NCBI RefSeq assembly: GCF_023336505.1
Contig: NZ_JAMAST010000001.1
Span: 124,001-188,000 of the forward strand
DNA: 64,000 bases
Origin: Sporolactobacillus mangiferae
Lineage (GTDB): Bacteria; Bacillota; Bacilli; Bacillales; Sporolactobacillaceae
Direction of reading: 5' to 3'
Below, one piece after another: positions 17,554 to 27,272 of this stretch. The notes under the pieces were generated by a model. The model searched no databases. It was not told where the DNA came from and was given only the letters and a program-made list of their open reading frames with translations. The first letter of the stretch is position 1. Each line of letters starts with the position of its first letter. Position numbers and translations under genes: made by a program.

Positions 17554-17665
17554 TACATGTATAGATCAGAAAACTTGGCTTTGCAAAGCCTCTGGCGAAG
17601 GCAAAACCGCCGTCGCACTTATAACTATAATCCACTGAATGTTAAGCTTTCTTATAGTAAAACAA
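17554..17665 (+). repeat. Dispersed two-hairpin repeat, copy A
   Basis: Plus-strand order: TATAG, AGAAAACTTGG, a GC-rich hairpin (closing arm CTGGCGAAGGCAA), GCCGTCGCACTTAT, then an AT-rich hairpin (ACTATAA..TTATAGT). It matches copies B, C and D. It lies in the hisS leader between the T-box terminator and the ribosome-binding site, so it is transcribed with hisS. Confidence 0.75.
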
Positions 17666-17666
17666 A

Positions 17667-17932
17667 AGCCCTTGTCCATCGGAAATCCGAAAGACAAGGG
17701 ACGAATACGCTTCGTGGTGCCACCCTTATTCAAAGCAGTAACACTGCTTCCTCTGAATCCGGTTAACGCCCGGGTACGGTTGATCCTAATGAACGCATGG
17801 TATGCGGTCGTTCAGAAAAACGCCTCTGAAGTGTCTGTTTGCGGGAATTCGCCGGCACGCTTCCAGCCTGCGGCACGCCTTCTCTTATGACGAATCAACC
17901 CCGAAACCTCTTCATCAATGGCTTTGTTCGTT
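17667..17932 (-). promoter_or_regulatory. T-box riboswitch of the hisS-aspS operon
   Basis: Contains the T-box antiterminator sequence AAGGGTGGCACCACG (17727-17713) followed by a strong terminator, arms CCCTTGTC and GGACAAGGG (17700-17669), then CTTTTGTT. In Stem I the basal helix TGAAG/CTTCA closes just after GACAC (17835-17831). This presents GAC (Asp), or, shifted by two bases, CAC (His). The leader should sense uncharged tRNA and let transcription reach hisS and aspS. The T-box call is firm; the specifier register is inference. Confidence 0.92.
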
Positions 17933-17937
17933 CTTTT

Positions 17938-17966
17938 ATACTACGTATCTTCACTATAATTGTCAA
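17938..17966 (-). promoter_or_regulatory. Promoter of the hisS T-box leader
   Basis: Minus strand: perfect -35 TTGACA (17966-17961), a 17-base spacer, -10 TAGTAT (17943-17938). It lies just upstream of Stem I of the T-box. Confidence 0.75.
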
Positions 17967-17999
17967 GGCTTGATGAAAAGTTACCTGCTGTCCGCTTTT

Positions 18000-18452
18000 T
18001 CAATGCTCATGTTTTTTACTTTCAATGATCAAAGTGACTGGCCCGTCATTGACTAATGACACAGCCATATTGGCGCCAAACACACCGGTTTCGACATGAA
18101 GGCCATGAGCGCGCAGCTTGTCATTAAAAGCTTCATAGAGCGGTTCGGCAATCTCAGGACGTGCGGCACTGATAAAGCTTGGCCGCCTCCCTTTACTCGC
18201 ATCCCCATATAAAGTAAATTGAGAAACAGAAAGAATGGCTCCCCCTGCCTCCACAATCGATCGGTTCATTTTGCCCCCTTCATCTTCAAAAATGCGCAGC
18301 CCCGCAAGCTTGTCCGCTACATATTGAAGATCCTGTTCCGTATCTTCGTTTTTTATGCCGACCAGGAGGAGGAGTCCCGAGTTTATCTTTCCAACCGTCT
18401 CACCGTCAATATCGACTTTGGCATTTTTCACACGCTGCAAAACAACTCTCAT
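18000..18452 (-). CDS. dtd: D-aminoacyl-tRNA deacylase
   Basis: 150 residues, the usual size. Hydrolyses D-amino acids (for example D-Tyr) and misplaced glycine from tRNA. Signature motifs are present: the start [20 protein letters not shown] (catalytic Ser/Gln/Thr region) and NDGPVTL, which includes the Gly-cisPro-type element. The start at 18452 is preceded by AAGGAAGG; the longer open frame to 18560 runs inside rel and has no support. It starts 16 bases after the rel stop and is probably co-transcribed, as in B. subtilis relA-dtd. Confidence 0.95.
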   Translation of the reverse strand: MRVVLQRVKNAKVDIDGETVGKINSGLLLLVGIKNEDTEQDLQYVADKLAGLRIFEDEGGKMNRSIVEAGGAILSVSQFTLYGDASKGRRPSFISAARPEIAEPLYEAFNDKLRAHGLHVETGVFGANMAVSLVNDGPVTLIIESKKHEH

Positions 18453-18468
18453 ATCGTCCGTCCTTCCT

Positions 18469-20646
18469 TTACTGCATGACACGGCGGACGGAATAAATAT
18501 CCGGGATCCGCTTGATTTTCTCAACAACGCGATACAGATGATCAATGTTCGTAATAGCAATCGTCATATGAATTGTGGCTACCTTATTCTTATCTGCACG
18601 GCCGGAAATGCCATTAATCGCTGTATGCGAATCCGAAACGCATTGAAGTACTTCATTAAGCAATCCGTTTCGATCATATCCGGTTATTTCAATATCAACA
18701 TTATATTCCTTGGCCTTTGATTCATTGTTTTCCCACTCGACTTTCATCAGGCGCTGCTCTTCTTCATGAATAATATTCGGACAATCCACACGATGGATCG
18801 TGACGCCCCGGCCGCGCGTGATGTAGCCGACAATCGCATCGCCAGGCACAGGATTGCAGCATCGCGCAAGACGGACAAGCAGATTGTCTACACCTTTGAC
18901 GCGTACGCCAAGCGACGTTTTTCGATGCGTATTCGTATTGGAACGATTCTCGTTTACCTGCTTGATCTTCTCATCTGCTTCGGATTCTTCTGAGTGCCTG
19001 TGCTCATCCTCAGTCAGGCGAGTCACTACCTGCTTTGCAGTAATTCCGTTATAGCCAATTGCCGCAAACAATTCATTTTCGTGGGAAAAGTTGAATTTTT
19101 TTGCAACAGCATTAATTTTTTCTTCACTCAGGTTATCTTTAAGGCTCAAATTCTGACTGCGGCATTCCTTCTCCAGCAATTCGCGGCCCTTGGCCACATT
19201 TTCCTGACGCTGCTGACGTTTAAACCATTGCCTGATTTTGTTTTTCACCGCCGAACTTTGAGCGATCTTGAGCCAGTCACGACTTGGGCCATAGGAGTGG
19301 TTGGAGGTCATCACCTCGACAATATCTCCCGTTTTCAGTTTGTAATCAAGCGGAACCATTTTCCCGTTTACACGTGCACCGACCGTCTTATGGCCGATTT
19401 CCGTATGAATACGATATGCAAAATCAATCGGCACCGATCCGACGGGAAGTTCAATCACGTCTCCCTTCGGGGTAAAGACAAAGACGGTGTCTGAAAACAA
19501 ATCCATTTTCAGTGATTCCATGAATTCTTTTGCATCATCGGTCTCATTCTGATACTCAAGAATCTCGCGGAACCAGGTCAGCTTGTCTTCAAATTTATTG
19601 TTAATGTTTCGTGACTTTCCTTCTTTATATGCCCAGTGAGCGGCGATTCCGTATTCAGCAACATCATGCATTTCTTCGGTACGGATCTGTACTTCAAGCG
19701 GATCTCCCTTCGGTCCGATCACCGTTGTATGAAGTGATTGGTACATGTTTGCCTTAGGCATTGCTATATAGTCTTTAAAACGACCGGGCATCGGTTTCCA
19801 GTGTGTATGGATGATGCCCAGTATCGCATAGCAGTCCTTGATCGATTGCACAATAATTCGAACGGCAAATAAATCATAAATCTCATTGAATTGCTTATGC
19901 TGATTCACCATTTTGCGATAAATGCTGTATATATGCTTCGGACGTCCCGACACTTCCGCATCAATATGAACTGAACGGACATACTGTTTCACTTCATCAA
20001 CAACCTGAGCGATATATGCCTCACGTTCATCACGCTTCTGTTTCATTAAGTTAACGATTTTGTAATACTGCTGCGTTTTCAGATAACGCAGCGATATGTC
20101 CTCAAGCTCCCATTTGATTGCTGAAATACCAAGCCGGTTGGCAAGTGGCGCGTAAATTTCCAGTGTCTCATTCGCCTTTTGAATTTGTTTTTCAGGACGC
20201 ATATATTTCAGAGTGCGCATATTATGCAGACGGTCGGCCAGCTTTACGATCACACAGCGCAAGTCCCGCGCCATTGCGACAAACATTTTCCGGTGGTTCT
20301 CCGCCTGCTGATCTTCTTTTGACGTATATTCAAAATTTCTCAGTTTTGTAACACCGTCAACAAGCTCGGCAACACTGTCTCCGAATTCCTCACGAATGTC
20401 CTGAAGTGTAATCAGCGTGTCTTCAACGACATCATGAAGAAAACCGCTGATGATCGTCGTGACATCCATTTTTAAATTGACGAGGATGCCGGCCACCTCA
20501 ATCGGATGCGTGATATAAGGTTCTCCCGATTTGCGGACTTGTCCCTTATGTGCCTGATCCGCAAACCTATAGGCCTTGCGGATGAGTTCTATGTCTTTTT
20601 CATCTAAATAAGTCGATGCTTTCCGGATCAGTTCTTCCATCGTCAT
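18469..20646 (-). CDS. relA: Bifunctional (p)ppGpp synthetase/hydrolase (Rel)
   Basis: 725 residues, long RSH type. HD hydrolase domain with HDVVED (H71, D72, E75, D76) and RLHNMRTL; synthetase domain with [14 protein letters not shown] domain ([14 protein letters not shown]) near 395-455; a helical/zinc-finger region with [10 protein letters not shown]; and a C-terminal ACT domain. Because both HD and synthetase motifs are intact, it should both make and degrade the stringent-response alarmone. AGGTGAT precedes the ATG at 20646. It sits between apt and dtd, as in B. subtilis. Confidence 0.96.
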   Translation of the reverse strand: MTMEELIRKASTYLDEKDIELIRKAYRFADQAHKGQVRKSGEPYITHPIEVAGILVNLKMDVTTIISGFLHDVVEDTLITLQDIREEFGDSVAELVDGVTKLRNFEYTSKEDQQAENHRKMFVAMARDLRCVIVKLADRLHNMRTLKYMRPEKQIQKANETLEIYAPLANRLGISAIKWELEDISLRYLKTQQYYKIVNLMKQKRDEREAYIAQVVDEVKQYVRSVHIDAEVSGRPKHIYSIYRKMVNQHKQFNEIYDLFAVRIIVQSIKDCYAILGIIHTHWKPMPGRFKDYIAMPKANMYQSLHTTVIGPKGDPLEVQIRTEEMHDVAEYGIAAHWAYKEGKSRNINNKFEDKLTWFREILEYQNETDDAKEFMESLKMDLFSDTVFVFTPKGDVIELPVGSVPIDFAYRIHTEIGHKTVGARVNGKMVPLDYKLKTGDIVEVMTSNHSYGPSRDWLKIAQSSAVKNKIRQWFKRQQRQENVAKGRELLEKECRSQNLSLKDNLSEEKINAVAKKFNFSHENELFAAIGYNGITAKQVVTRLTEDEHRHSEESEADEKIKQVNENRSNTNTHRKTSLGVRVKGVDNLLVRLARCCNPVPGDAIVGYITRGRGVTIHRVDCPNIIHEEEQRLMKVEWENNESKAKEYNVDIEITGYDRNGLLNEVLQCVSDSHTAINGISGRADKNKVATIHMTIAITNIDHLYRVVEKIKRIPDIYSVRRVMQ

Positions 20647-20894
20647 TGTATGATCACCTGCAAGCCGGTCCCCACTTCCGCTGTCAAAATCAATCTTCGA
20701 AGATATTGAATTTAATTATTCAGATAAATATGAAACTATGAATAAACAAAAAAACTGAAGCCGGTACCAATGGTGCCGTTGACATGATCCTCGCTTTAAG
20801 AACATTATCAAAGAAACTGCGCTTATTGTAAAGAGTTTATGGTTATTCTTCCCATTCAGAGAAAAGGCAAACCTCATGGTCCAGACTTCCAGCG

Positions 20895-20960
20895 TGTTAG
20901 AAAACCTGGTTTTGCCAATCCTCTGGTAAAGGCAAAAACGCCGTCGCACTTAAAATGTAA
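20895..20960 (+). repeat. Dispersed two-hairpin repeat, copy B (3' truncated)
   Basis: GTTAGAAAACCTGG, a GC-rich hairpin with closing arm CTCTGGTAAAGGCAA, then CGCCGTCGCACTTA. The AT-rich hairpin of the full copies is missing or decayed. Lies between rel and apt. Confidence 0.65.
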
Positions 20961-20970
20961 ATTCAAGAGT

Positions 20971-21000
20971 AAAAAAAGAGTGCCTTAACTCTGGCACTCC
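20971..21000 (-). terminator. Rho-independent terminator of apt
   Basis: Minus strand: GAGTGCC (20999-20993), loop, GGCACTC (20984-20978), followed by a run of seven T residues. Confidence 0.85.
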
Positions 21001-21008
21001 ATACGCCT

Positions 21009-21521
21009 TTAATATTTAATCAAAGACAGAACGTCGTAATCTTTCAAAAGATCAGAACCGCCAAGCTCGGTTAATTCAATGAGAAAAGAAACGCCGACAA
21101 TAACTCCGCCTAATTTCTTCACTAACTTAATTGTCGCTTCAATCGTACCGCCGGTCGCCAGTAAATCATCGGTCACAATGACGCGCTGCCCCGATCTGAT
21201 CGAATCTTTATGAATACATAAAGTATCGATTCCGTATTCTTTTTCATAGGAAACTGTCTCTACTTCCCGTGGAAGTTTGCCGGGTTTGCGCACCGGAACA
21301 AAGCCGATCCCAAGCGAATAAGCAAGCGGACCGCCAATAACAAACCCGCGGGCCTCCGGGCCCACAACAACTTCAGCATTCTTATTTTTTGCAAAAGCAG
21401 CCATCTCGTCAATTGCCGAATGGTAGACAGGTCCTTCCTCCAATAGGGAAGTAATGTCTCTGAAATTGATACCGGCCGTTGGAAAGTCCAGAACCGATTT
21501 AATATATTTTGCGTAATCCAT
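21009..21521 (-). CDS. apt: Adenine phosphoribosyltransferase
   Basis: 170 residues. Salvages adenine to AMP with PRPP. Motifs: [12 protein letters not shown] (family start), [13 protein letters not shown], and the PRPP-binding loop [13 protein letters not shown] near residue 118-130. Cytoplasmic. The first in-frame start with family homology (MDYAKYI) is used. It follows recJ by 69 bases and ends at a strong terminator. Confidence 0.96.
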   Translation of the reverse strand: MDYAKYIKSVLDFPTAGINFRDITSLLEEGPVYHSAIDEMAAFAKNKNAEVVVGPEARGFVIGGPLAYSLGIGFVPVRKPGKLPREVETVSYEKEYGIDTLCIHKDSIRSGQRVIVTDDLLATGGTIEATIKLVKKLGGVIVGVSFLIELTELGGSDLLKDYDVLSLIKY

Positions 21522-21590
21522 GCTTCGTTTCCGCTCCGTTCTTCAATGAATTCCTGTTTGTTCTCCTCCAAAACCAAAGTCCAATATGTA

Positions 21591-23921
21591 TTAAAGGGTT
21601 TCCGCACTGGTTTTCATGTAACCGATGAGCCGCTGCTTCAGTTCGCCGACAGGAGAGTAGCATAAGGCTGCCTCCAGCTCACGCTGTGTTTTCTCCCTCC
21701 GGTACGTTTCAGATTCAGTCAGCGACGTTTTGGCTGCAGCAGGATTAATCGTTAAAAAACCCTTCTCTATTTTAACAAAACCAAGTTCAAAAAACACCTG
21801 CGTCATTAAAGAAATTAAGTGTTCGCTCCATCCTTTATATCCAGCAATTTGCCGAATCATGGTGCGCAGTTCGAAAGATTGCCGCTGACGGATCAGCGCG
21901 TAGTACCACACGAAATGCTCCCGTTCCGGAAAAACTGAGAAATAATGGTTTTGCGAATGATAAAAAATGCAGTAAAACCGGCTCAGGTGCTGATTTTCTG
22001 CCAGAAAATCAGCCATAATCTTCTCTTCACCAGGCAGATCCAGAAATGCCACTGCATCAGCGTGAATATTAGTGCCCGGTTCATAATGCTGCACGGATCC
22101 CTCTGCAAGGCGAAAATAAGTCTCTGTTTCTTGCTGAAAGGCAAGCATGGGAACGGATTCAGCCATAAGCGCTCTGATTCGATCCTGGAAGTCGTGCGCC
22201 GACCGCCAGTCATAGACCTGGATGCCGTCAACGCGAAGATCCCGAATAAATAACTGCACGCGTCTGAAGCCGTTCCATTCATTAATACCGAGTTCACAGG
22301 CCACTGAAATTTGGTCGCTCGGTGAAATTTGTGCCAATCGTTCACCCAAGCCGAATCCAATTGCATCCAGTGTTTGATTGTCGCCTTTTAAAGAAAGCTT
22401 TAAGTGCTTTTTGTCATTACCAACCGCACTGATTTTCGCAATCGGTGCCGGATTGACCTGCAGCAGCGGTCGTGGATTACTGGTACCATATGGTGCAAGC
22501 GCATTGAGCTCATCCATTAAATCAACCGAAAGCGCGTCAACCGAAACAGAACCGTCAATCATTAAGGTCGGGACAAGATCCTCAGGCTGAAGCATACGTT
22601 CCGCCGCTGCAGCAAAAGCCATGCGAAAATCATCAATTTCACTTTCCGCTACGGTCAGACCGGCAGCCATTTGATGTCCGCCAAATTGAAGCACATGTTC
22701 TGCACAATCCTTTAATCCCTGGTATAAGTTGAAACCTTCAATGCTGCGCCCTGACCCCTTTGCTGTGCCTGCACGTTCATCCACACTGAGAATGACAACC
22801 GGTCGGTAATATTTACCGACTATTTTGGAAGCAGCAATACCGATTACACCCTGGTTCCAGTTTTTCCCTGCCAAAACAAGTGCCTTATCTCCGCGATGTA
22901 TATAATAGGCCGCCTGTTCATCTGCCTCTTTTGCAATTTGGTCGACAATGGACCGTCGTTCCTGATTCAGCGCATCAAGATGATCGGCTAATTGCGCTGC
23001 CTCGTCACTTGATTCTGTCAGCAGTAATTCAAGTGCCGCCCGCGCATCATCCAGTCTTCCGGCAGCATTGATTCGTGGAGCCAGCTGAAAACCGATCACA
23101 TCGCTGTCAACGTTTCCCCCGCCTGAAGTTTTCGTTTTCAACGCATCGATACCCGGGAGCGAGCCTTCGTTTATTTTTTTCAAACCGCGATAGGCAATCA
23201 GCCGATTCTCATCAACCAACGGTACCAGGTCGGCAATCGTTCCAATGGCTGCGAGCGCAATCCAGTCCTCTTCAAAAGAATCCCTAGGACAAAGCGCCTG
23301 AGCAAGCTTCAGCGCGATACCTGCCCCGGATAACCCCTTGAATGGATATGAACAGTCCGTCTGTTTCGGATTAACAATGATCGAGGCATCCGGCAGATGC
23401 TCCGGTGGTTCATGATGGTCGGTAATAATGTAGTCAATACCCATTCTTGCAGCGCACTCAGCTGCGTCATGTGCCGCGATCCCTGAATCAACAGTAATGA
23501 TCAAAGAAATGCCATCTTTTTTGGCCTGTTCGACAGCTGCTGCGTTCGGACCGTATCCGTTTTTAAAGCGATTGGGAATATACGTTGTCACAGAGGCCCC
23601 CATCACGTTCAGAGTCCGCGCCAGAATGGCCGTCGATGTCACACCGTCCGCATCATAATCACCAAAAATTCGAATATGCTCCTCATTTTCCACTGCTTTG
23701 TGAATCCGGGCAACCGCTTCGGGCATGCCTTTCATTTTCATAGAATCATAGAATGTTAATAAACGGCAATCCATGAAACGCTTTGCGTCCTCAGCCTGCT
23801 CAAAGCCTCTGGCAACCAGCAGATGTGCCGTGGTTGCAGAAATATGCAGCGACTGACACAGTCGCTGCACTTTTTCATCATCTGTTTTTTTTACTTTCCA
23901 GTAATATTCTGGTTTCAACAT
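21591..23921 (-). CDS. recJ: Single-stranded-DNA 5'-exonuclease RecJ
   Basis: 776 residues, the long Firmicutes form with an extra C-terminal domain. DHH phosphoesterase motifs: IFGDYDADGVTSTA (motif I), TVDSGI, ITDHHEP (motif III, DHH) and VNPKQTDCSYPF. The DHHA1 region has FGGHQMAAGLT. An OB-fold and the roughly 200-residue Bacillus-type tail follow. Acts in recombination and mismatch repair. The order lapA-like, recJ, apt, rel is that of B. subtilis yrvD-recJ-apt-relA. Confidence 0.95.
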   Translation of the reverse strand: MLKPEYYWKVKKTDDEKVQRLCQSLHISATTAHLLVARGFEQAEDAKRFMDCRLLTFYDSMKMKGMPEAVARIHKAVENEEHIRIFGDYDADGVTSTAILARTLNVMGASVTTYIPNRFKNGYGPNAAAVEQAKKDGISLIITVDSGIAAHDAAECAARMGIDYIITDHHEPPEHLPDASIIVNPKQTDCSYPFKGLSGAGIALKLAQALCPRDSFEEDWIALAAIGTIADLVPLVDENRLIAYRGLKKINEGSLPGIDALKTKTSGGGNVDSDVIGFQLAPRINAAGRLDDARAALELLLTESSDEAAQLADHLDALNQERRSIVDQIAKEADEQAAYYIHRGDKALVLAGKNWNQGVIGIAASKIVGKYYRPVVILSVDERAGTAKGSGRSIEGFNLYQGLKDCAEHVLQFGGHQMAAGLTVAESEIDDFRMAFAAAAERMLQPEDLVPTLMIDGSVSVDALSVDLMDELNALAPYGTSNPRPLLQVNPAPIAKISAVGNDKKHLKLSLKGDNQTLDAIGFGLGERLAQISPSDQISVACELGINEWNGFRRVQLFIRDLRVDGIQVYDWRSAHDFQDRIRALMAESVPMLAFQQETETYFRLAEGSVQHYEPGTNIHADAVAFLDLPGEEKIMADFLAENQHLSRFYCIFYHSQNHYFSVFPEREHFVWYYALIRQRQSFELRTMIRQIAGYKGWSEHLISLMTQVFFELGFVKIEKGFLTINPAAAKTSLTESETYRREKTQRELEAALCYSPVGELKQRLIGYMKTSAETL

Positions 23922-23972
23922 CCGTCTTTGCGCCTCCCTAAAATTGCCGGTTCCTCGCTCAGCCGGATTGTT

Positions 23973-24317
23973 TTATTTTTTCGACCTGCGTGCGCTGCGT
24001 GTTTCACTGTTTTGCGGTTCTTCGCCACTGGCTGCAATGTTCAACCGGTCAGAGTCCTCAGGATGCAGTTCAATCATTCGGTCCACTTCGCGTTCCAGTT
24101 TACCGATGCGGCGCCGCTGCCTATAGATGGATGGATAGGTGAAAGAACCGATCAGCAAAGCACCGATGATAAGCGAACTGATAATGATGAGAATAAGCGG
24201 CAACCGGACTACACCGAAGAGATAGCTGAATCCAACGGTTTCCACATTTGCTATGGAAAACAGAACGACGATTAAGATAAAAATCAAAACGAGAAGTATT
24301 CTCCATTGCTTCGTCAT
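23973..24317 (-). CDS. LapA-domain membrane protein (YrvD-like)
   Basis: 114 residues. Two hydrophobic helices (about 8-23 and 39-60) separated by a short segment ANVETVGFSYLFGVVRLPL, then a charged coiled-coil tail (YRQRRRIGKLEREVDRMIEL), the pattern of LapA/DUF1049 proteins. The role in Gram-positives is not established; E. coli LapA helps regulate LPS synthesis, which does not apply here. B. subtilis has yrvD at the same place before recJ. Starts 20 bases after the secF stop. Confidence 0.85.
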   Translation of the reverse strand: MTKQWRILLVLIFILIVVLFSIANVETVGFSYLFGVVRLPLILIIISSLIIGALLIGSFTYPSIYRQRRRIGKLEREVDRMIELHPEDSDRLNIAASGEEPQNSETRSARRSKK

Positions 24318-24337
24318 CTGTCAGCACCTCCAATTAG

Positions 24338-25297
24338 TTAGCCTTGAGTCGTCTGCAGAGTTCTTTTTTGCTTTCGTTTTTCAAGATAACGGACCTTCAG
24401 TACTGCCCACAGAGGACAGGCGATGCAGATTGAAGAATAGACACCACAGATCAGACCGACAAACAGAGCAATCGTAAAGGTCCGAATTGATTCACTACCG
24501 AAAATCAGCAGCAGCACAACTGGAATCAAAACGGTCAGCACAGTATTTAGCGAACGTGTCAGCGTTTCGCGAATGCTCAGATTCACAATAAATCCGAATT
24601 CCTCAATCGTTGACAAGCGTTTTCTGCTCAGCTTGATATTTTCGCGTACTCGGTCAAAGGTTACAATCGTGTCATTGATCGAGTAACCGACGATCGTCAA
24701 TATCGCTGAAATAAACAGAATATCGACTTCAATGTGCAAAAGGCTGAAAACCGTAACAATAAAGAACGCATCATGAATCAACGCCAGGACTGCAGTCAAT
24801 CCCTGAAGAAATTCAAACCGAATCCACACGTAAATGATGATAAAAATTGACGCCAGCGCAAGGGCAAGCAGCCCGTTCTTTGCAAGATCCCGGCCGACCT
24901 GCGGCGATACCGTGCTGACATTCGGTTCTACACCGAATTGATCTTTTATCTTGCTTTTAATTTCAGCAATCTGATGCTGGTTCAATTCCTGATTAATCCG
25001 CACGGTTGCGATATTATTATGAGTCCCCGACAATACCGGGCGCTCAGGCGTGTAACCCATCACACGAAAAGCCTGATCCACCTTTTCTACTGAAATCGCC
25101 TGCTTACTTTGCACATCAACACGTGTGCCGCTTGAAAAATCAATGCCCAGATTCAATCTGAAGACAAAAAGCGATAGGATACCAATGATGATCAAAGCAA
25201 TCGAAATAGCAAAGAATATATTTCGATGCTTCATAAAATCGAAGCGATCATAAAATTTATTGTAATGCTTATAGTTCATTTTTTCATTCATTTCCAC
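24338..25297 (-). CDS. secF: Protein translocase subunit SecF (GTG start)
   Basis: About 319 residues with six membrane helices and one large extracytoplasmic domain. Motifs: NLGIDFSSGTRVDVQ (first outer loop) and SINDTIVTFDRVREN, typical of SecF. With SecD it uses the proton gradient to help pull exported proteins through SecYEG. AAGGAG lies 8 bases before the GTG at 25297, which overlaps the secD end; an ATG at 25291 is the alternative. Many Bacillus have a fused secDF, but here the two are separate genes. Confidence 0.93.
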   Translation of the reverse strand: MEMNEKMNYKHYNKFYDRFDFMKHRNIFFAISIALIIIGILSLFVFRLNLGIDFSSGTRVDVQSKQAISVEKVDQAFRVMGYTPERPVLSGTHNNIATVRINQELNQHQIAEIKSKIKDQFGVEPNVSTVSPQVGRDLAKNGLLALALASIFIIIYVWIRFEFLQGLTAVLALIHDAFFIVTVFSLLHIEVDILFISAILTIVGYSINDTIVTFDRVRENIKLSRKRLSTIEEFGFIVNLSIRETLTRSLNTVLTVLIPVVLLLIFGSESIRTFTIALFVGLICGVYSSICIACPLWAVLKVRYLEKRKQKRTLQTTQG

Positions 25298-26582
25298 GGA
25301 TATCACTCCTTCGAACGCCAAACAGCCATGGATGATCGTTTAACGCGCGGCTGTGGACCAGAAGACCGAGCAGCAGACGTGCACCGTATACAGAGGTTAT
25401 AAATGTAACAATATTACTGATCAGCAGCATGACGGCAAATCCTTTAACCGCACTGACACCAAGCACAAACAGCACGGCTGCCGCAATAATCGTCGTCATG
25501 TTCGCATCGACAACTGTAGGCAATGCCCGGTGGTTTCCCGCTTTAAAGGCGGAAAGCACCGATTTTCCGCTGCGCAGTTCATCTTTAATTCGTTCAAGCG
25601 TAATGATATTGGCATCGACTGCCATGCCGACGCCAAGAATCATCGCAGCAATCCCGGGCAGTGTGAGCACTGCCTGCAAACCAACGAAAACCGCCATAAC
25701 GGCCGCCACATAAATAACCAGAGTGATGTCCGCAATTAAGCCGCCTAAACGATAGAAGAAAATCATAAACAACATAATGGCGGCGACCGCAAGCGCACCT
25801 GCATAAATTGTTTCCTTCATCGAATCCTGCCCAAACTGCGCGCCGACCGATGTCGAATATTTTTCAACAAGTCGTACAGGTAGCGAACCGGAATTCAGAA
25901 GATCTTTCAGCGTGGTGGCTTCTTTGGTTGTGAAGCTGCCGCTTATCTCAACATCCGATGTGTTTAATTCCTGCTGCACAGTCGGAGCGGAAATAAACTT
26001 ATGATCGGTTTTCTTTGCTTCTTTGGCAAAGGAATCGCCCTTACTGTAGTCCATCCAAATGACCAGTACGTTATTCGGATAGTAACCTGCAATTTTTTTG
26101 GTCACATTGGCAAATTTCTTAGGATCCTTCAGCTGCAGCGTGACCATTGGCTTGTTCATTTCATCGTATGCTACTTTGGCTTTCCCCGGTTTCAGATCCG
26201 TTCCGTCCATCATCAGCCGGTCCTTGTAATCGCGAAATTCCAGTTTTGCCGTTGTTGAAAGCAATTGACGTGCCTGCTTTTCATTTTTGACCCCCGGCAA
26301 CTGAACGCGGATTCGATGACCATTTTCGATCGATATGTTTGGTTCGCTTACCCCAAGCACATTGATACGTTTATTGATTGCCGCTACTGCGTTGCTCATT
26401 GCCGCCTGATCAATTTTCTGACCTGACTTCAGCGGTTCAACCTGATAGAGCACCTCGAAACCGCCCTTCAAGTCAAGTCCAAGATTCACTTTATGTATGA
26501 TAGGATTAACCGCAAAACCTATGATGACCCCCAGCACAATTATAAGTGCAAAAAAGGAAAAAATCGGTCCTTTTTTAACCAT
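25284..26582 (-). CDS. secD: Protein translocase subunit SecD
   Basis: 432 residues. An N-terminal helix, then NLGLDLKGGFEVLYQVEP (first motif), a large external domain with GVSEPNISIENG, the base region FTTKEATTLKDLLNSGSLPV, and a five-helix C-terminal part with GMAVDANIITLERIKDEL. It works with SecF in the SecYEG complex. The start at 26582 gives the normal N-terminus MVKKGPIFSF; the longer frame to 26708 overlaps comN and lacks a signal. It ends inside the secF start region (14-base overlap), so the pair is translationally coupled. Confidence 0.95.
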   Translation of the reverse strand: MVKKGPIFSFFALIIVLGVIIGFAVNPIIHKVNLGLDLKGGFEVLYQVEPLKSGQKIDQAAMSNAVAAINKRINVLGVSEPNISIENGHRIRVQLPGVKNEKQARQLLSTTAKLEFRDYKDRLMMDGTDLKPGKAKVAYDEMNKPMVTLQLKDPKKFANVTKKIAGYYPNNVLVIWMDYSKGDSFAKEAKKTDHKFISAPTVQQELNTSDVEISGSFTTKEATTLKDLLNSGSLPVRLVEKYSTSVGAQFGQDSMKETIYAGALAVAAIMLFMIFFYRLGGLIADITLVIYVAAVMAVFVGLQAVLTLPGIAAMILGVGMAVDANIITLERIKDELRSGKSVLSAFKAGNHRALPTVVDANMTTIIAAAVLFVLGVSAVKGFAVMLLISNIVTFITSVYGARLLLGLLVHSRALNDHPWLFGVRRSDIRGNE

Positions 26583-26652
26583 TATCCAAGTCTGCTCCCT
26601 TCTCTTAATGCAGCTTTCGCGCAAAGCGAAAGCATGTCCCTGCAGCCGTTCG

Positions 26653-26946
26653 TTATCCGAGGAATGTACTGTCCATTTCATTTGCACCGCTTTTAAACAG
26701 ATCAACACGCAATTTGTCCATGTAATCGTTTACCGTCAGTGCCATGACAGCAGCCACCACTTCATGCAGTCGACCCGGCCTGTCCTCTTTCTTTTTTTCT
26801 AAAGAAGCTTTCACAAATTGCCAGAATTCATCCATTTTCAAGTGATTCAGACCAAGCAAATGAAATTCATCTAATTTGCTATCCAAAAACGGCTTAATAA
26901 TCGGCCGCCACTTTTCCAGATCGTTGCTATACAATTCATCCGGCAT
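26653..26946 (-). CDS. comN: ComN-like post-transcriptional regulator (YrzD)
   Basis: 97 residues, begins MPDELYSNDLEKWRPIIKP and is helical and charged, with no membrane segment. It matches B. subtilis YrzD/ComN, which acts after transcription on comE mRNA, and lies upstream of secD as yrzD does beside secDF. The start at 26946 is fixed by GGGAGGAATCGAA immediately upstream. Competence function here is plausible because a ComC-like peptidase is also in the window, but no com operon is visible. Confidence 0.85.
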   Translation of the reverse strand: MPDELYSNDLEKWRPIIKPFLDSKLDEFHLLGLNHLKMDEFWQFVKASLEKKKEDRPGRLHEVVAAVMALTVNDYMDKLRVDLFKSGANEMDSTFLG

Positions 26947-27272
26947 TTCGATTCCTCCCATAAAGCTTATAATAGCATATTTGTGAACGAATACGAAACA
27001 CAAAATCAAGTACTCGACTTTTTTCCTGGTATCGTTAAAACTCAGCCACTGTTTTTCGAGCTCATTTTTCGCCAGTCCGCCCAAAAACACTGTGAATACT
27101 CGTTTCCGCCTCTAACATGATGTGATAATACGATCCCTCTTAAGTTTTCATTCACTGCCGAAGAAGCACAAACTGCTTGTCATGCTTGGACCCCTTTCAT
27201 GCATATACTTCACTATGGCCGCGGAACCATCCACCGTCATGGCTACGACTAAACAGTGAAGGGGGGCCGATT
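26947..27272. other. Divergent intergenic region between comN and spoVB
   Basis: About 325 bp. On the comN side, TATTAT at about 26971-26976 is a candidate -10. On the spoVB side, CATATACTT near 27199-27210 loosely resembles a sigma-E -10, which would fit the mother-cell expression of spoVB, but no clear -35 is seen. No open frame here has a start signal and no RNA motif is evident. Confidence 0.35.

Larger units (their letters stand above)
20647..21008. other. Intergenic region between rel and apt
   Basis: About 360 bp. It holds repeat copy B (20895-20960), the apt terminator, and near 20757-20790 a small inverted repeat around GGTACCAATGGTGCC that is not part of a T-box. No open frame here has a plausible start signal. 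The rel promoter should lie in its left half, but I cannot define it. Confidence 0.5.

Noticed and set aside
20755-20790. Inverted repeat GGTACCAATGGTGCC upstream of rel as a T-box remnant
   Set aside because: It lacks the AGGGTGGNACC core, a Stem I and a following terminator. rel is not a T-box target.
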